A stretch of 17,452 nt of DNA from Prevotellaceae bacterium UBA1746 (GCA_905369775.1 CAJPJR010000042.1:1-17452); one strand, 5' to 3'; positions 1 to 7,864 are shown, counted from the first letter of the stretch. Notes: generated by a model from the letters alone, not told the origin. Numbers and translations are program-made.

Positions 1-1698
1 GACTCTAATAGAGACTCCCTCTAACGGCCGGTAGTCCTCTTCATGTTCTGAGCCATTGAGGCGACGAAGTGCGATATGTGACAATGTTTCTGTCATACCG
101 TACGAACTCCAAACTTCACCACGGCAAGATTGCAACTGGGCCTCCAACTGCGCATCTACTTTTCCGCCTCCCAAAAGAATACACCTCGTTTCCTCCATCA
201 AACAACGCTCGGCTTCTACTCCATAAGATGCCGCAGCTTGTGCCGGCGTCAGCGCAACAAAGTCAGGTGCCTCCGTGAGCAATGCAAAGGGATGCAGAGA
301 AGGAGGCACAATTTCTAAGCTAAGTTTACCTTCCCAAGCCCGTACAAGCATCATCTTACCGGCTACGTAAGCAACCGGCAAGCAAAGTAGTGCCCGGTCA
401 CCCTCCTTCAGACGAAGCGCACGCAGCGTCCTCATCGCACTCGCACGCATTGCCCCTTTCTCTACGTCGATGCGTTGCGGCACTCCCGTGCTTCCACTGG
501 TCTGCAAAGACACTTTACTCGTTTTTTCGTCAAACCATGTTTCACGAAACCGACTAATTTCCCGCTCAAATCGCTCCAATTTAGAGCGAAAATACAATCG
601 TTCGCCTTCTACATACAAAGGCAATGCAGCATAATTCTCGACGAATAATTGCCCTGTTCCCAAGCCCTGCGGTAAATTCAGATCCCGGACTGTGATTTCA
701 GGCTGACGATTAGAAGTTCCCGAAGGGTGCTCGCACGAATAACGTGAGGCCCATTGGGCAATTGCGTTCAAACCGACATTGCTCTCCAAAGCTGACGTAT
801 ACCATAGGCCAATATTTCTGGCATCGGCCAAGCGTTCCCATTCTGCACATCCACTAAAACCACCATGTAGCGAAGGTTTGAGAATAATGTACTGCGGACG
901 AATCATATCAAGCAGCGCCTCCTTTTCATTTATCCGATTCACGCCAATCAATTCTTCATCCAAAGCGATCAGAATCGGCGATTTTTCACACAAATCTCTC
1001 ATTGCTTCCCATTGTCCCGCTCGAATCGGCTGCTCAATACTATGGATACCGAAAGGAGCAAGTCGGTGCAAACGTTCAAGCGCCTGGGCCGGGGGGAATG
1101 CACCATTCGCGTCCAATCGCAGTTCAACTTGCGCAGGTGTGTATCGTTCACGGAGACTTCGGATTAGTGAAAGCTCTCGTTCAAAATCGATCGCCCCAAT
1201 TTTCAATTTTACGCAGCCGAACCCGGCACGAAGCTTCTCCTCCATGCGCTTTTCCATTTCCTCTGCAGTGCCCATCCACACCAATCCATTGATACGGATA
1301 CCGTCATCAGTAGCGAAAAACGAAGAGTTCCACAGCGCGTAAGCTCCTTTTTCAGAGAGACTTCCCAGCAAAGACCGCTCTGCGGTTTCAAATCCCATCA
1401 AAATCGAGGGGAAATTGATCAACCGCTCTCGGGGCATCACTCGATCTCGCTCCCAAGCAATGCAAGCCTGCGACAAAACGGTCTCATAATTTGCACAATC
1501 GTCGCAACTCAAACAGGGAAGAGGAGCGCACTCCCCAATCCCCCAATAAGTTTTCCCCTTTAGTTTGCACGACACCTCAACGTACCAAAGCTTACGACTG
1601 CGCATGACCCCACGCGAAGTCCCTGCAGGCAATTTGAACAAAAGCTCTTTCGCACGCCATGTCACGCGGAAGTCTTCATATCTTTCACGAATATCCAT
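1..1698 (-). CDS. menC-menE: MenC-MenE fusion: o-succinylbenzoate synthase joined to o-succinylbenzoyl-CoA ligase (3' end off window)
   Basis: One frame is open from ATG at 1698 to the left edge with no stop, giving 566 residues and continuing outside. Residues 1 to about 365 are an enolase-superfamily o-succinylbenzoate synthase: the KxK catalytic pair is K164/K166 (VKLKIG), metal ligands are D196 (LDANG), E222 (IEQP) and D247 (LDEE), and the second catalytic lysine is K274 (LKPSLHGG). Residues from about 380 are an ANL-family ligase of the short Bacteroides-type MenE kind, with the P-loop TSGSTG at 400-405 and the YGMTET motif at 533-538. Together these would dehydrate SHCHC to o-succinylbenzoate and activate it to its CoA thioester. 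The ligase hinge and C-terminal subdomain, perhaps 150 residues, lie beyond the window. The P-loop lysine is a glutamine (Q408). It follows menB after 79 nt that contain a hairpin. The family calls are firm; the fusion rests on direct hand translation. Confidence 0.93.
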   Translation of the reverse strand, partial: MDIRERYEDFRVTWRAKELLFKLPAGTSRGVMRSRKLWYVEVSCKLKGKTYWGIGECAPLPCLSCDDCANYETVLSQACIAWERDRVMPRERLINFPSILMGFETAERSLLGSLSEKGAYALWNSSFFATDDGIRINGLVWMGTAEEMEKRMEEKLRAGFGCVKLKIGAIDFERELSLIRSLRERYTPAQVELRLDANGAFPPAQALERLHRLAPFGIHSIEQPIRAGQWEAMRDLCEKSPILIALDEELIGVNRINEKEALLDMIRPQYIILKPSLHGGFSGCAEWERLADARNIGLWYTSALESNVGLNAIAQWASRYSCEHPSGTSNRQPEITVRDLNLPQGLGTGQLFVENYAALPLYVEGERLYFRSKLERFEREISRFRETWFDEKTSKVSLQTSGSTGVPQRIDVEKGAMRASAMRTLRALRLKEGDRALLCLPVAYVAGKMMLVRAWEGKLSLEIVPPSLHPFALLTEAPDFVALTPAQAAASYGVEAERCLMEETRCILLGGGKVDAQLEAQLQSCRGEVWSSYGMTETLSHIALRRLNGSEHEEDYRPLEGVSIRV

Positions 1699-1718
1699 CA
1701 ATCTACTCACTTAAATAG

Positions 1719-1747
1719 AGCGCTTCGCCGTTTGTGGGCGAAGCGCT
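1719..1747 (-). other. Perfect 11-bp hairpin in the menB to menC-menE gap
   Basis: An inverted repeat lies between the menB stop and the menC-menE start. The arms are 1719-1729 (AGCGCTTCGCC) and 1737-1747 (GGCGAAGCGCT), pairing over 11 bp around a 7-nt loop. It is strongly GC-rich. On the minus strand the stem is followed by CTATTTAAG rather than a run of T, so it is not a textbook intrinsic terminator. It could be a partial terminator or attenuator, an mRNA-stabilising element at the menB 3' end, or an element limiting ribosome access to the next gene. Confidence 0.6.
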
Positions 1748-1777
1748 AACCGGTTTTTGTGATTCAACTAAGCTATT

Positions 1778-2635
1778 TTACGGAAGCTTCGGGAAGCGAC
1801 TCCAATCAGGCTTTCGTTTTTCAAGAAAAGCCTGTCCACCTTCTTGGGCCTCGTCGAGCAAATAGTAAAGCATCGTGGCATCGCCTGCCAATTCCTGGAT
1901 GCCGGCCTGTCCATCCAGCTCGGCATTGAGACCAGCCTTGATCATTCTCAAGGCAAGTGGCGAATGTTCCATCATGCGCTGTGCCCAGGCCACGACTTCA
2001 TCTTCGAGTTGTTCGAAAGGTACCACCTTATTGACCAATCCCATCCGCTCGGCTTCTGCTGCAGAATAGAGATTGCACAAAAACCAAATCTCACGTGCTT
2101 TCTTCTGGCCCACAACGCGTGCCAAATAGGAGGCACCAAAGCCCGCATCGAAGGAACCAACCTTCGGTCCGGTCTGACCAAATTGGGCATTCTCCGAGGC
2201 GATGGTCAAATCACACATCAGATGCAGTACATGTCCCCCGCCCACGGCAAAACCATTGACCATTGCAATCACCGGTTTCGGAATGGAACGAATTTGTTTC
2301 TGCACTTCGAGCACGTTGAGTCGGGGGACTCCATCGCCTCCCACGTAACCTCCGCGCCCTTTCACATGCATGTCGCCACCGGAACAAAAGGCTTCTGTGC
2401 GTAAACGTTCCGCTTCGCTCTGGCCCTCCTTGGCCGGCGAATGTGCACCGGTGAGTACCACAACACGAATTTCAGGATCTTCTCGACAAATGCTCAAGGC
2501 GTTCGAAATTTCCATGATAGTGGTGGGAGTAAACGCGTTGCGATAGCGCGGGCGATTGATTGTAATGCGTGCAATGCCTTCAAATCTATCGAAGAGAATC
2601 TCTTGATATTCTCGGATTGGAGTCCAATTTCGCAT
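1778..2635 (-). CDS. menB: 1,4-dihydroxy-2-naphthoyl-CoA synthase (MenB)
   Basis: A crotonase-fold enzyme of 285 residues, full length for MenB, which closes the second ring of the naphthoate by turning o-succinylbenzoyl-CoA into DHNA-CoA in the cytosol. The oxyanion-hole segment FCSGGD is at 83-88 and GGGH at 132-135. The block QTGPKVGSFD at 154-163 carries Q154, G156 and D163, with W184 in REIWFLC and Y258 near the end. These positions coincide with the E. coli residues used for bicarbonate binding and catalysis, so this should be the bicarbonate-dependent type (known family feature; inferred here). The usual SFDGGWG reads SFDAGFG, a mild change. The ATG at 2635 lies 12 nt after the menD stop, so the two are probably co-translated. 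It precedes the menC-menE fusion gene. Confidence 0.97.
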   Translation of the reverse strand: MRNWTPIREYQEILFDRFEGIARITINRPRYRNAFTPTTIMEISNALSICREDPEIRVVVLTGAHSPAKEGQSEAERLRTEAFCSGGDMHVKGRGGYVGGDGVPRLNVLEVQKQIRSIPKPVIAMVNGFAVGGGHVLHLMCDLTIASENAQFGQTGPKVGSFDAGFGASYLARVVGQKKAREIWFLCNLYSAAEAERMGLVNKVVPFEQLEDEVVAWAQRMMEHSPLALRMIKAGLNAELDGQAGIQELAGDATMLYYLLDEAQEGGQAFLEKRKPDWSRFPKLP

Positions 2636-2647
2636 GAGTTATTAGAA

Positions 2648-4222
2648 TTACGAGATGAATATTTCGAAGAGGATAGGACGATCGGCTGTCTGCTGCAACA
2701 AAGGTGCTGCATACAGATCCAAAGCCTCCTCCATCGTATCGGCCGAAGCCGACTGATAAATACAATGATAGCTTTCTGCGATGCCGCGCGCTGAAGTTTG
2801 GTGAGCGGCAGCCACATAGTCCGTCAATGCCGGAGATGCACTCAATCCGGGAAGCCCGTAGAAGATATCTCCTCGGCCATTGTTGAGCAGCAAGATGCGC
2901 AAACGTCCGTCGAGTTGTCGGTTCCACAACGCATTGACATCGTAAAAGAAGGATAGATCTCCCAAGATGCACAAGACATTTCCTGCAGAGACCAAAGAGT
3001 AACCGGCCGCAACAGAGAGCGATCCCTCGATGCCATTGGTACCTCGGTTCCCATAAATCGGGAAATCTACAACCGGCCAATGCCTGTTGACCACTCTAAT
3101 TGTCCGGCTATTTCCGACAAACACGGCCTCACACGGAAGCGAAACCGCGGCGGCGGTTTGCAGTTGAGCGTGAATGGCGCGTATCTGCGTGTTTTCTGAA
3201 AGCTCGGCAGTCAAGTATTCAATCGTTTTCAGCACTTCTGGCGTACGCAACCAATCAGGTTGCTTGAAAAAAGTATCCGGACAATGCATCTTATCATTTT
3301 CACCGATAGCTCTCCCAAGACTTTCATCAATACGGAGTACTTTTGTTCGGGATGTGGCCCGCAAACGAAGCTTGAATTGCTTATTCACAAAGCAACCTCC
3401 CAGATGAATTACGACATCCGGGACCACTTCATCATGCTGATCTGCCCAAAGAGCCAAGCGATGATCACGGCATTGACTCAGGCATTCGGCATAGACCAGC
3501 ATTTTATTCTCGCGTCTCAGACGGTTCACAATTTCACTAATCGCGTCGTCATCCATTTCTCCGATCACCATTGCCGGCAACTCTGCTTTTACCAATTCAC
3601 TTTTCCATTTTTCGACCAAACCCGACTCGCAAGCGATGAGCGAGGGTGCAGTGGTAGGAAAAGCAGGTAGATCATTCACGTCAAACGTGAAAAGAGGTTC
3701 CGCAATCGGACAATTCAAATGCACAACACGGCGCGGTGAAGAAACAAACTGCGCAAATGCGCCGGCAAGCGCCTCGCGCGGCGACAAATCGTCGCACGGC
3801 GAACTCTCCGCCACCTGCCAAGTGGAGGCATAAGGCTCGAGAGCACCTACTTGCGGCAAAGTTTGTCCATCTAAAATGCCATGAAATTCTGCCGGTCGGT
3901 CGGCAGAAATAACAAGAAGGGGAAGGTGACGAAACGCAGCCTCCGCCACACCCGGCAAAGTATTGAGCAATGCGCTGCCGGAAGTGACGCAAAGGGCCAC
4001 ACCCTCGCGTTGCTTCAAACACACCCCCAAAGCCACAAAGGCCGCCGAACGTTCGTCGGTGACCGCATGAAGGAAAAACTCACCGTTTACCACCAAATTG
4101 TGCACTATCGGGGCGTTTCGAGAGCCGGGACACACCACAACGTGGCGAATATTGTGCGCCAACAAGGCGGCCGTGAGCAAATTCACATTGTGATGTGAAG
4201 AGTAAAGATGCGTTTGTTCCAT
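2648..4222 (-). CDS. menD: SEPHCHC synthase, ThDP-dependent (MenD)
   Basis: Condenses isochorismate with 2-oxoglutarate, releasing CO2, to give SEPHCHC, the first committed menaquinone intermediate. The protein has 524 residues from the chosen start, close to the usual 550. N-terminal pyrimidine-binding motifs are CPGSRNAP at 31-38 and TDERSA at 55-60, where E57 is the expected ThDP-activating glutamate. The C-terminal diphosphate-binding motif is GDLSFFYDVN at 421-430, followed by NNGRGDIF at 447-454, where many relatives have a glycine-rich NNGGGGIF. The ATG at 4222 was preferred over one at 4273, because the extra 17 residues are basic, do not resemble the family and would overlap menF. 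With this start the gap to menF is 43 nt, with no strong Shine-Dalgarno site. The order menF-menD-menB lacks a menH between menD and menB. Confidence 0.95.
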   Translation of the reverse strand: MEQTHLYSSHHNVNLLTAALLAHNIRHVVVCPGSRNAPIVHNLVVNGEFFLHAVTDERSAAFVALGVCLKQREGVALCVTSGSALLNTLPGVAEAAFRHLPLLVISADRPAEFHGILDGQTLPQVGALEPYASTWQVAESSPCDDLSPREALAGAFAQFVSSPRRVVHLNCPIAEPLFTFDVNDLPAFPTTAPSLIACESGLVEKWKSELVKAELPAMVIGEMDDDAISEIVNRLRRENKMLVYAECLSQCRDHRLALWADQHDEVVPDVVIHLGGCFVNKQFKLRLRATSRTKVLRIDESLGRAIGENDKMHCPDTFFKQPDWLRTPEVLKTIEYLTAELSENTQIRAIHAQLQTAAAVSLPCEAVFVGNSRTIRVVNRHWPVVDFPIYGNRGTNGIEGSLSVAAGYSLVSAGNVLCILGDLSFFYDVNALWNRQLDGRLRILLLNNGRGDIFYGLPGLSASPALTDYVAAAHQTSARGIAESYHCIYQSASADTMEEALDLYAAPLLQQTADRPILFEIFIS

Positions 4223-4265
4223 TGGAGAGAAAAAACGTGTGCTGCGCTGCTTAAACCTACAACGG

Positions 4266-5372
4266 CTAAGCACGAAACAAGTCGGACATTGTGGTCAATT
4301 TCCGCTCAGTTTCAGCCCATTCAGCGTCCAATTGACTGTCTTTGAGGAGGCCTCCGCCGGCATAAAGCGTAGCGTGGGTGGAAAAAAGGTGTGCGCACCG
4401 CAAATTGACAAACAAGTGGGCTTCGCCTTGGTGAACAGGTCCGGAAAATCCGGAATAGTAAGCGCGATCATGCGTTTCGACTTGCGCAATGACGCGCCGC
4501 GCCTCCTCAACCGGCGTACCACAAACTGCAGGAGTAGGGTGGAGCGCCTCAGCCAAGGTACTTAATCGGATTGCGTCTGAGGGTGGAAGATAAAAGTCGG
4601 TGCAAAGATGAAACAATGAAGCGGCTTTGCGCACGTAAACCGGACTTTCGCGCACTTCACTGGAAAAGTTGGCAAGATACTTACGGATGTAGTCGGCAAC
4701 ATATGCCTGTTCTTTACGATTTTTCGGGGACCAATTTTCCAAAAGCCCCATTGTTTCGTCAGAAACAGGGGAGGTTCCTGCCAACGCCATGGTATGAAAT
4801 CCATCTGGGTGGGTTTCAATCAAAATTTCCGGCGTTGCCATCAGCCAAGCTCCGTGGGGCGAAGGCAATTCTACCAGACTGACAAAAGAATGTGGGTAGC
4901 TGCGGCAGGCATCAAGGAATAAAGCCAGTCGGTGCTCGGCAGTCAACGGGTCGCACAAGCGAAAAGTAGCAGTTCTCGAGAGAACGATTTTCTCCAAGCG
5001 TCCATCGGTCAACCTCTCTTTGCAGCGCGCGAAGGCACGAGAGTAGCTTTTGATCTCAGTGTCTCCCTCGCAACGTTCCGCCCGGGGGCGTTGCCACTCC
5101 GGTTCTCCGATTTCATGGCGGATCGTTTCGTCATTAGGAATCAGCCAAAACGGATTTTGCTCGGAAATGGTAAAGGGGGCGAAAACATATCCCTCGATTG
5201 CTGGCGATTGAGCATAGTGCGTCAAGCGAAACGGCTCGCGCTTCGCTCGAATTTCCACGTAATCAAGAGCTTCCGGTAAACGATAAAACACACGCGCCCC
5301 ATATTGATTGCTTGCGGGGCATGTTTCATTCAATGTTTCCACTCGACACTTTGCCGACTCGTCTTCTTTCAC
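4266..5372 (-). CDS. menF: Isochorismate synthase (MenF type)
   Basis: A chorismate-utilising enzyme of 368 residues that isomerises chorismate to isochorismate, feeding MenD. The catalytic core fills the last 260 residues: LEKIVLSR at 126-133 with the conserved lysine K128, TPEIL at 180-184, ALAGT at 196-200, NRKEQ at 218-222, HPTPAVCGTP at 278-287, ETHDRAYYSGFSGP at 299-312 and the Mg-site end AGGG with EW and ET at 338-354. The N-terminal 100 residues are poorly conserved, as is usual. Salicylate or anthranilate synthases share the fold, but the adjacent menD settles the assignment. The start ATG overlaps the mazG stop in an ATGA arrangement (5369-5372), so translation of the two is likely coupled. 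Confidence 0.95.
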   Translation of the reverse strand: MKEDESAKCRVETLNETCPASNQYGARVFYRLPEALDYVEIRAKREPFRLTHYAQSPAIEGYVFAPFTISEQNPFWLIPNDETIRHEIGEPEWQRPRAERCEGDTEIKSYSRAFARCKERLTDGRLEKIVLSRTATFRLCDPLTAEHRLALFLDACRSYPHSFVSLVELPSPHGAWLMATPEILIETHPDGFHTMALAGTSPVSDETMGLLENWSPKNRKEQAYVADYIRKYLANFSSEVRESPVYVRKAASLFHLCTDFYLPPSDAIRLSTLAEALHPTPAVCGTPVEEARRVIAQVETHDRAYYSGFSGPVHQGEAHLFVNLRCAHLFSTHATLYAGGGLLKDSQLDAEWAETERKLTTMSDLFRA

Positions 5373-6193
5373 GATTCTCGCTCCATTTGTTTGGCTTCCT
5401 CCCAGATGGCATCCATCTCTGCCAAGGTCATCTCAGTAAGTGGGCGACCTTGTTTCAAGGTTTTGGATTCGAGATAATTGAACCGGCGGATAAATTTCTG
5501 ATTGGTACGCTCCAATGCATTGTCGGGGTTGATTTTGTAAAGACGAGCCGCATTGATCAACGAAAACAAGACATCTCCGAACTCGGCTTCTGCTTTGTCC
5601 TTGTCCATGTGCTCGAGCTCAGTTTCGAACTCTCCGATCTCTTCCTTCACTTTGTCCCACACTTGGGCACGCTCTTCCCAGTCAAAACCTACATTGCGCG
5701 CCTTGTCTTGGATGCGATAGGCTTTGATGAGCGTCGGGAGCGATTGGGGTACGCCCGAAAGCACGGTTTTATTGCCGTCCTTCTCTTTTTGTTTAAGCTG
5801 TTCCCATTGCGCGCTGACATCTGCTGCAGTTTCAATCTGAATACCTTGACGCGCACCGGCAGCTTCTACGTCTGCAGGAGGATAGACGTGGGGATGACGG
5901 AAAATGAGCTTATCGCAGAGCTTGTTGCACACATCTGCGAGATCGAACTGCGCACGTTCTTCTCCTATCTTGGCATAAAAGAACACATGCAGCAGCACAT
6001 CGCCCAATTCTTTGCAGATCTCTTTGTCGTCACTGCGCATCAAGGCGTCGCAAAGTTCATACACTTCTTCGATCGTATTGGGACGGAGACTCTCATTCGT
6101 CTGCTTTTTGTCCCAAGGACACTTTTCTCTCAGCTCTTCAAGTACGTCCAACACTCGATTGAGCGCCTCGAGTTTTTCTTGTCTACTGTGCAT
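5369..6193 (-). CDS. mazG: Nucleoside triphosphate pyrophosphohydrolase MazG
   Basis: A 274-residue protein with two all-alpha MazG domains in tandem, as in the long E. coli-type enzyme. The first domain has EExxE at 42-46 and ExxD at 62-65 (KELGDVLLH). The second has EExxE at 184-188 and ExxD at 204-207 (AEFGDVLFS). Both sets of acidic Mg ligands look intact. The enzyme hydrolyses NTPs to NMP and pyrophosphate and is thought to clear damaged nucleotides or tune alarmone levels. The start at 6193 overlaps the end of the Crp-type regulator gene by 11 nt, and the stop overlaps the menF start by 4 nt. It therefore sits inside a translationally coupled block with respiratory genes, without an obvious biochemical link to menaquinone. 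Confidence 0.96.
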   Translation of the reverse strand: MHSRQEKLEALNRVLDVLEELREKCPWDKKQTNESLRPNTIEEVYELCDALMRSDDKEICKELGDVLLHVFFYAKIGEERAQFDLADVCNKLCDKLIFRHPHVYPPADVEAAGARQGIQIETAADVSAQWEQLKQKEKDGNKTVLSGVPQSLPTLIKAYRIQDKARNVGFDWEERAQVWDKVKEEIGEFETELEHMDKDKAEAEFGDVLFSLINAARLYKINPDNALERTNQKFIRRFNYLESKTLKQGRPLTEMTLAEMDAIWEEAKQMERES

Positions 6194-6860
6194 TTTGGAT
6201 TAGTGTTTCGAGCGAAGGCACCACAATGTGGCGTCTGCGTAATTCGATTAGTTCTCTATCTTTGAGATTGTTGAGCATTTGCGAAACGCGTAGACGTGTT
6301 GCCACCAATTCGCCCGCCAATGCGATCATATCCACAATCAATTCTTTCCGTCCTGCGGGTCGCGTCGAGCGCGTGAGGAGAAAATAGACAAATCGCTGCT
6401 CAAGCGAATCGGGCATTGGGCGCCACAAGCGCGCATCAATGAGCTGATGGCTCGAACAAATGTGATTGAAGAAGTTGATATGGAAAGGCATGTAGTTAAA
6501 CAGGTTGTCCCTCACATCTTGCTTGGACACCTTGAGCAACTTCACTTCGGTTTCAGCTATAAATCCGGCACTATACCGCTGTCTCAGGCCGAAAAGTCGC
6601 TCAGGTTGGAGCACCATGGGCGTTGTATTGATCTCACGGAAAATATAGCTCCCATTATCGCAGCGTTCTTCCCGGCAGACCGTTCCGCCGAGCGTACAGA
6701 TGAGTGATTCACAGGGGTCTCCTTCCTCAACAATCGCCGTGCCACGGGAAATTGTAGCGAATTCAAAATGCACCTGCTCGTTGATGCTGATGTAATCATC
6801 CATGGTGAGGCCCTGAAACAGCGGTGATTCGCTGAGCCGATCGATGAATTGTTGTTCCAT
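6183..6860 (-). CDS. Crp/Fnr-family transcriptional regulator
   Basis: A 225-residue protein with an N-terminal cupin-like sensor domain (about residues 12-115), a connecting helix, and a C-terminal winged helix-turn-helix (about 170-215, with ATRLRVSQMLNNLKD at 187-201 as the recognition region). The start at 6860 (MEQQFIDRL) was chosen over an in-frame one at 7034, because the extra 58 residues run back into apbE and do not resemble the family. It has no FNR-type N-terminal cysteine cluster and no clear cAMP pocket signature. The sensor domain does carry four cysteines at C50, C55, C62 and C67. The gene starts 2 nt after the apbE stop and overlaps mazG by 11 nt. The ligand is unknown. Control of the neighbouring apbE and men genes is plausible but unproven. 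Confidence 0.9.
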   Translation of the reverse strand: MEQQFIDRLSESPLFQGLTMDDYISINEQVHFEFATISRGTAIVEEGDPCESLICTLGGTVCREERCDNGSYIFREINTTPMVLQPERLFGLRQRYSAGFIAETEVKLLKVSKQDVRDNLFNYMPFHINFFNHICSSHQLIDARLWRPMPDSLEQRFVYFLLTRSTRPAGRKELIVDMIALAGELVATRLRVSQMLNNLKDRELIELRRRHIVVPSLETLIQNAQ

Positions 6861-6862
6861 GT

Positions 6863-7864
6863 TCAAGGTTCTGTGAGTTTTTGCATGCCTTCGGTCATCC
6901 AGACTTTGTATTTTCCTTGTCCGTCGGCGTAAATAAAATATACTTGCACATCTTTGTGCTTCGCCAAGAAGCTTTTTGCGCGCTCTAAGCCCATCACCAT
7001 GAAAGAGGTGGCAAGGGCGTCTGATTTGGCGCACGATGAAGTAAGTACAGTGGCGGAGAGCAAACTGTGCTGCACGGGTTGTCCGGTTTTAGGATCGATG
7101 GTGTGCGAAACTTTGCGCCCGTCCACGTAATAGAAATTGCGGTAATTTCCGGAAGTAGCAATCCCGCAATCGCTGACATGCAGCACGGTTTGTACTTCGC
7201 TCACGGTTTTCGTGCTGTCATCCACAGGCTTATTGATGCCAATGGTCCACTTTTTTCCCTTGGCATTCTGACCTTTCACGACGACTTCCCCCCCAATTTC
7301 CACCATATAGTTGGTACAACCTTTGGCAGAAAGGAGCTTAGCCACGCAATCTACGCCGTAGCCTTTGGCCACAGCGCCACAATCTATGGTAACACGCGGA
7401 TCGCGTTTGCACAACTTGTTTTTTTCGTAATACAGCTTGTCGTAACCGACGAATTGACGGAGGGAATCCACCTTTGCCTGGGTGACTTTCTCGCGATGCT
7501 TGAAGCCAAATCCCCATTCGTTGACCAGAGGGGCAACAGAAATATCGAAGGCTCCGTCAGTTTCGTGAGAGAGTTGCTGCGAAAGTCGCACCACGTCGTT
7601 GAAACGTGAGTCGTTGACATCAAAAGCTTCGTTACGATTGAATTTAGACAGCGTGCTCTGTTTGTTGAACATGGAGAGTGCATCGTCCACTCGTTGCAAT
7701 TCAGCACGAATTTCCTTGTCCAGATCTTCAGTGCCCGCGTAGGTAATGTGATAAGTGGTGCCGAAAATCTGTCCTTCGTTCGTGTAATACTTAGAACCGG
7801 ACAGAATAAACACCGTACCCACGATCAATGCGACAAGAAAGAGGGCAGAAAGAATTTTCTTCAT
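6863..7864 (-). CDS. apbE: FAD:protein FMN transferase (ApbE)
   Basis: Attaches FMN from FAD covalently to a threonine of exported or membrane flavoproteins such as Na+-NQR or RNF subunits. The protein has 333 residues. An N-terminal hydrophobic segment at about 4-22 acts as a signal or anchor; the expected lipobox cysteine is absent (LSGSKYY). Family motifs appear in order: GTTYHITY at 35-42, QSTLSKFN at 69-76, DGAFDISVAPLV at 103-114, DCGAVAKGYGVD at 161-172, EIGGEV at 189-194, SGNYRN at 238-243, HTIDPKTGQPV at 254-264 and the Mg-binding SDALAT at 281-286. The length is typical. It follows the DUF6048 gene by 20 nt and abuts the Crp-type regulator with a 2-nt gap. Its place beside menaquinone genes fits a role in respiratory flavoprotein maturation. 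Confidence 0.95.
   Translation of the reverse strand: MKKILSALFLVALIVGTVFILSGSKYYTNEGQIFGTTYHITYAGTEDLDKEIRAELQRVDDALSMFNKQSTLSKFNRNEAFDVNDSRFNDVVRLSQQLSHETDGAFDISVAPLVNEWGFGFKHREKVTQAKVDSLRQFVGYDKLYYEKNKLCKRDPRVTIDCGAVAKGYGVDCVAKLLSAKGCTNYMVEIGGEVVVKGQNAKGKKWTIGINKPVDDSTKTVSEVQTVLHVSDCGIATSGNYRNFYYVDGRKVSHTIDPKTGQPVQHSLLSATVLTSSCAKSDALATSFMVMGLERAKSFLAKHKDVQVYFIYADGQGKYKVWMTEGMQKLTEP

Noticed and set aside
779..1342. A 187-codon plus-strand frame opposite the MenC domain
   Set aside because: The minus strand carries the full set of MenC active-site residues here. The plus-strand translation is serine- and arginine-rich and unlike a real protein.
4223..4273. An earlier menD start at 4273 overlapping menF by 8 nt
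   Set aside because: The added 17 residues are basic and unlike MenD N-termini, while the start at 4222 gives the usual spacing to the CPGSRN motif. The alternative cannot be fully excluded because overlaps are common here.
5198..6265. A 355-codon open frame on the plus strand opposite mazG and the end of menF
   Set aside because: It runs antisense to firmly identified genes, has an odd composition rich in L and F, and matches no family. It is best explained by codon bias of the real genes.
6861..7034. A 58-residue N-terminal extension of the Crp-type regulator
   Set aside because: It lies entirely within apbE in another frame, is rich in R and H, and a family-like start (MEQQFIDRL) exists at 6860.
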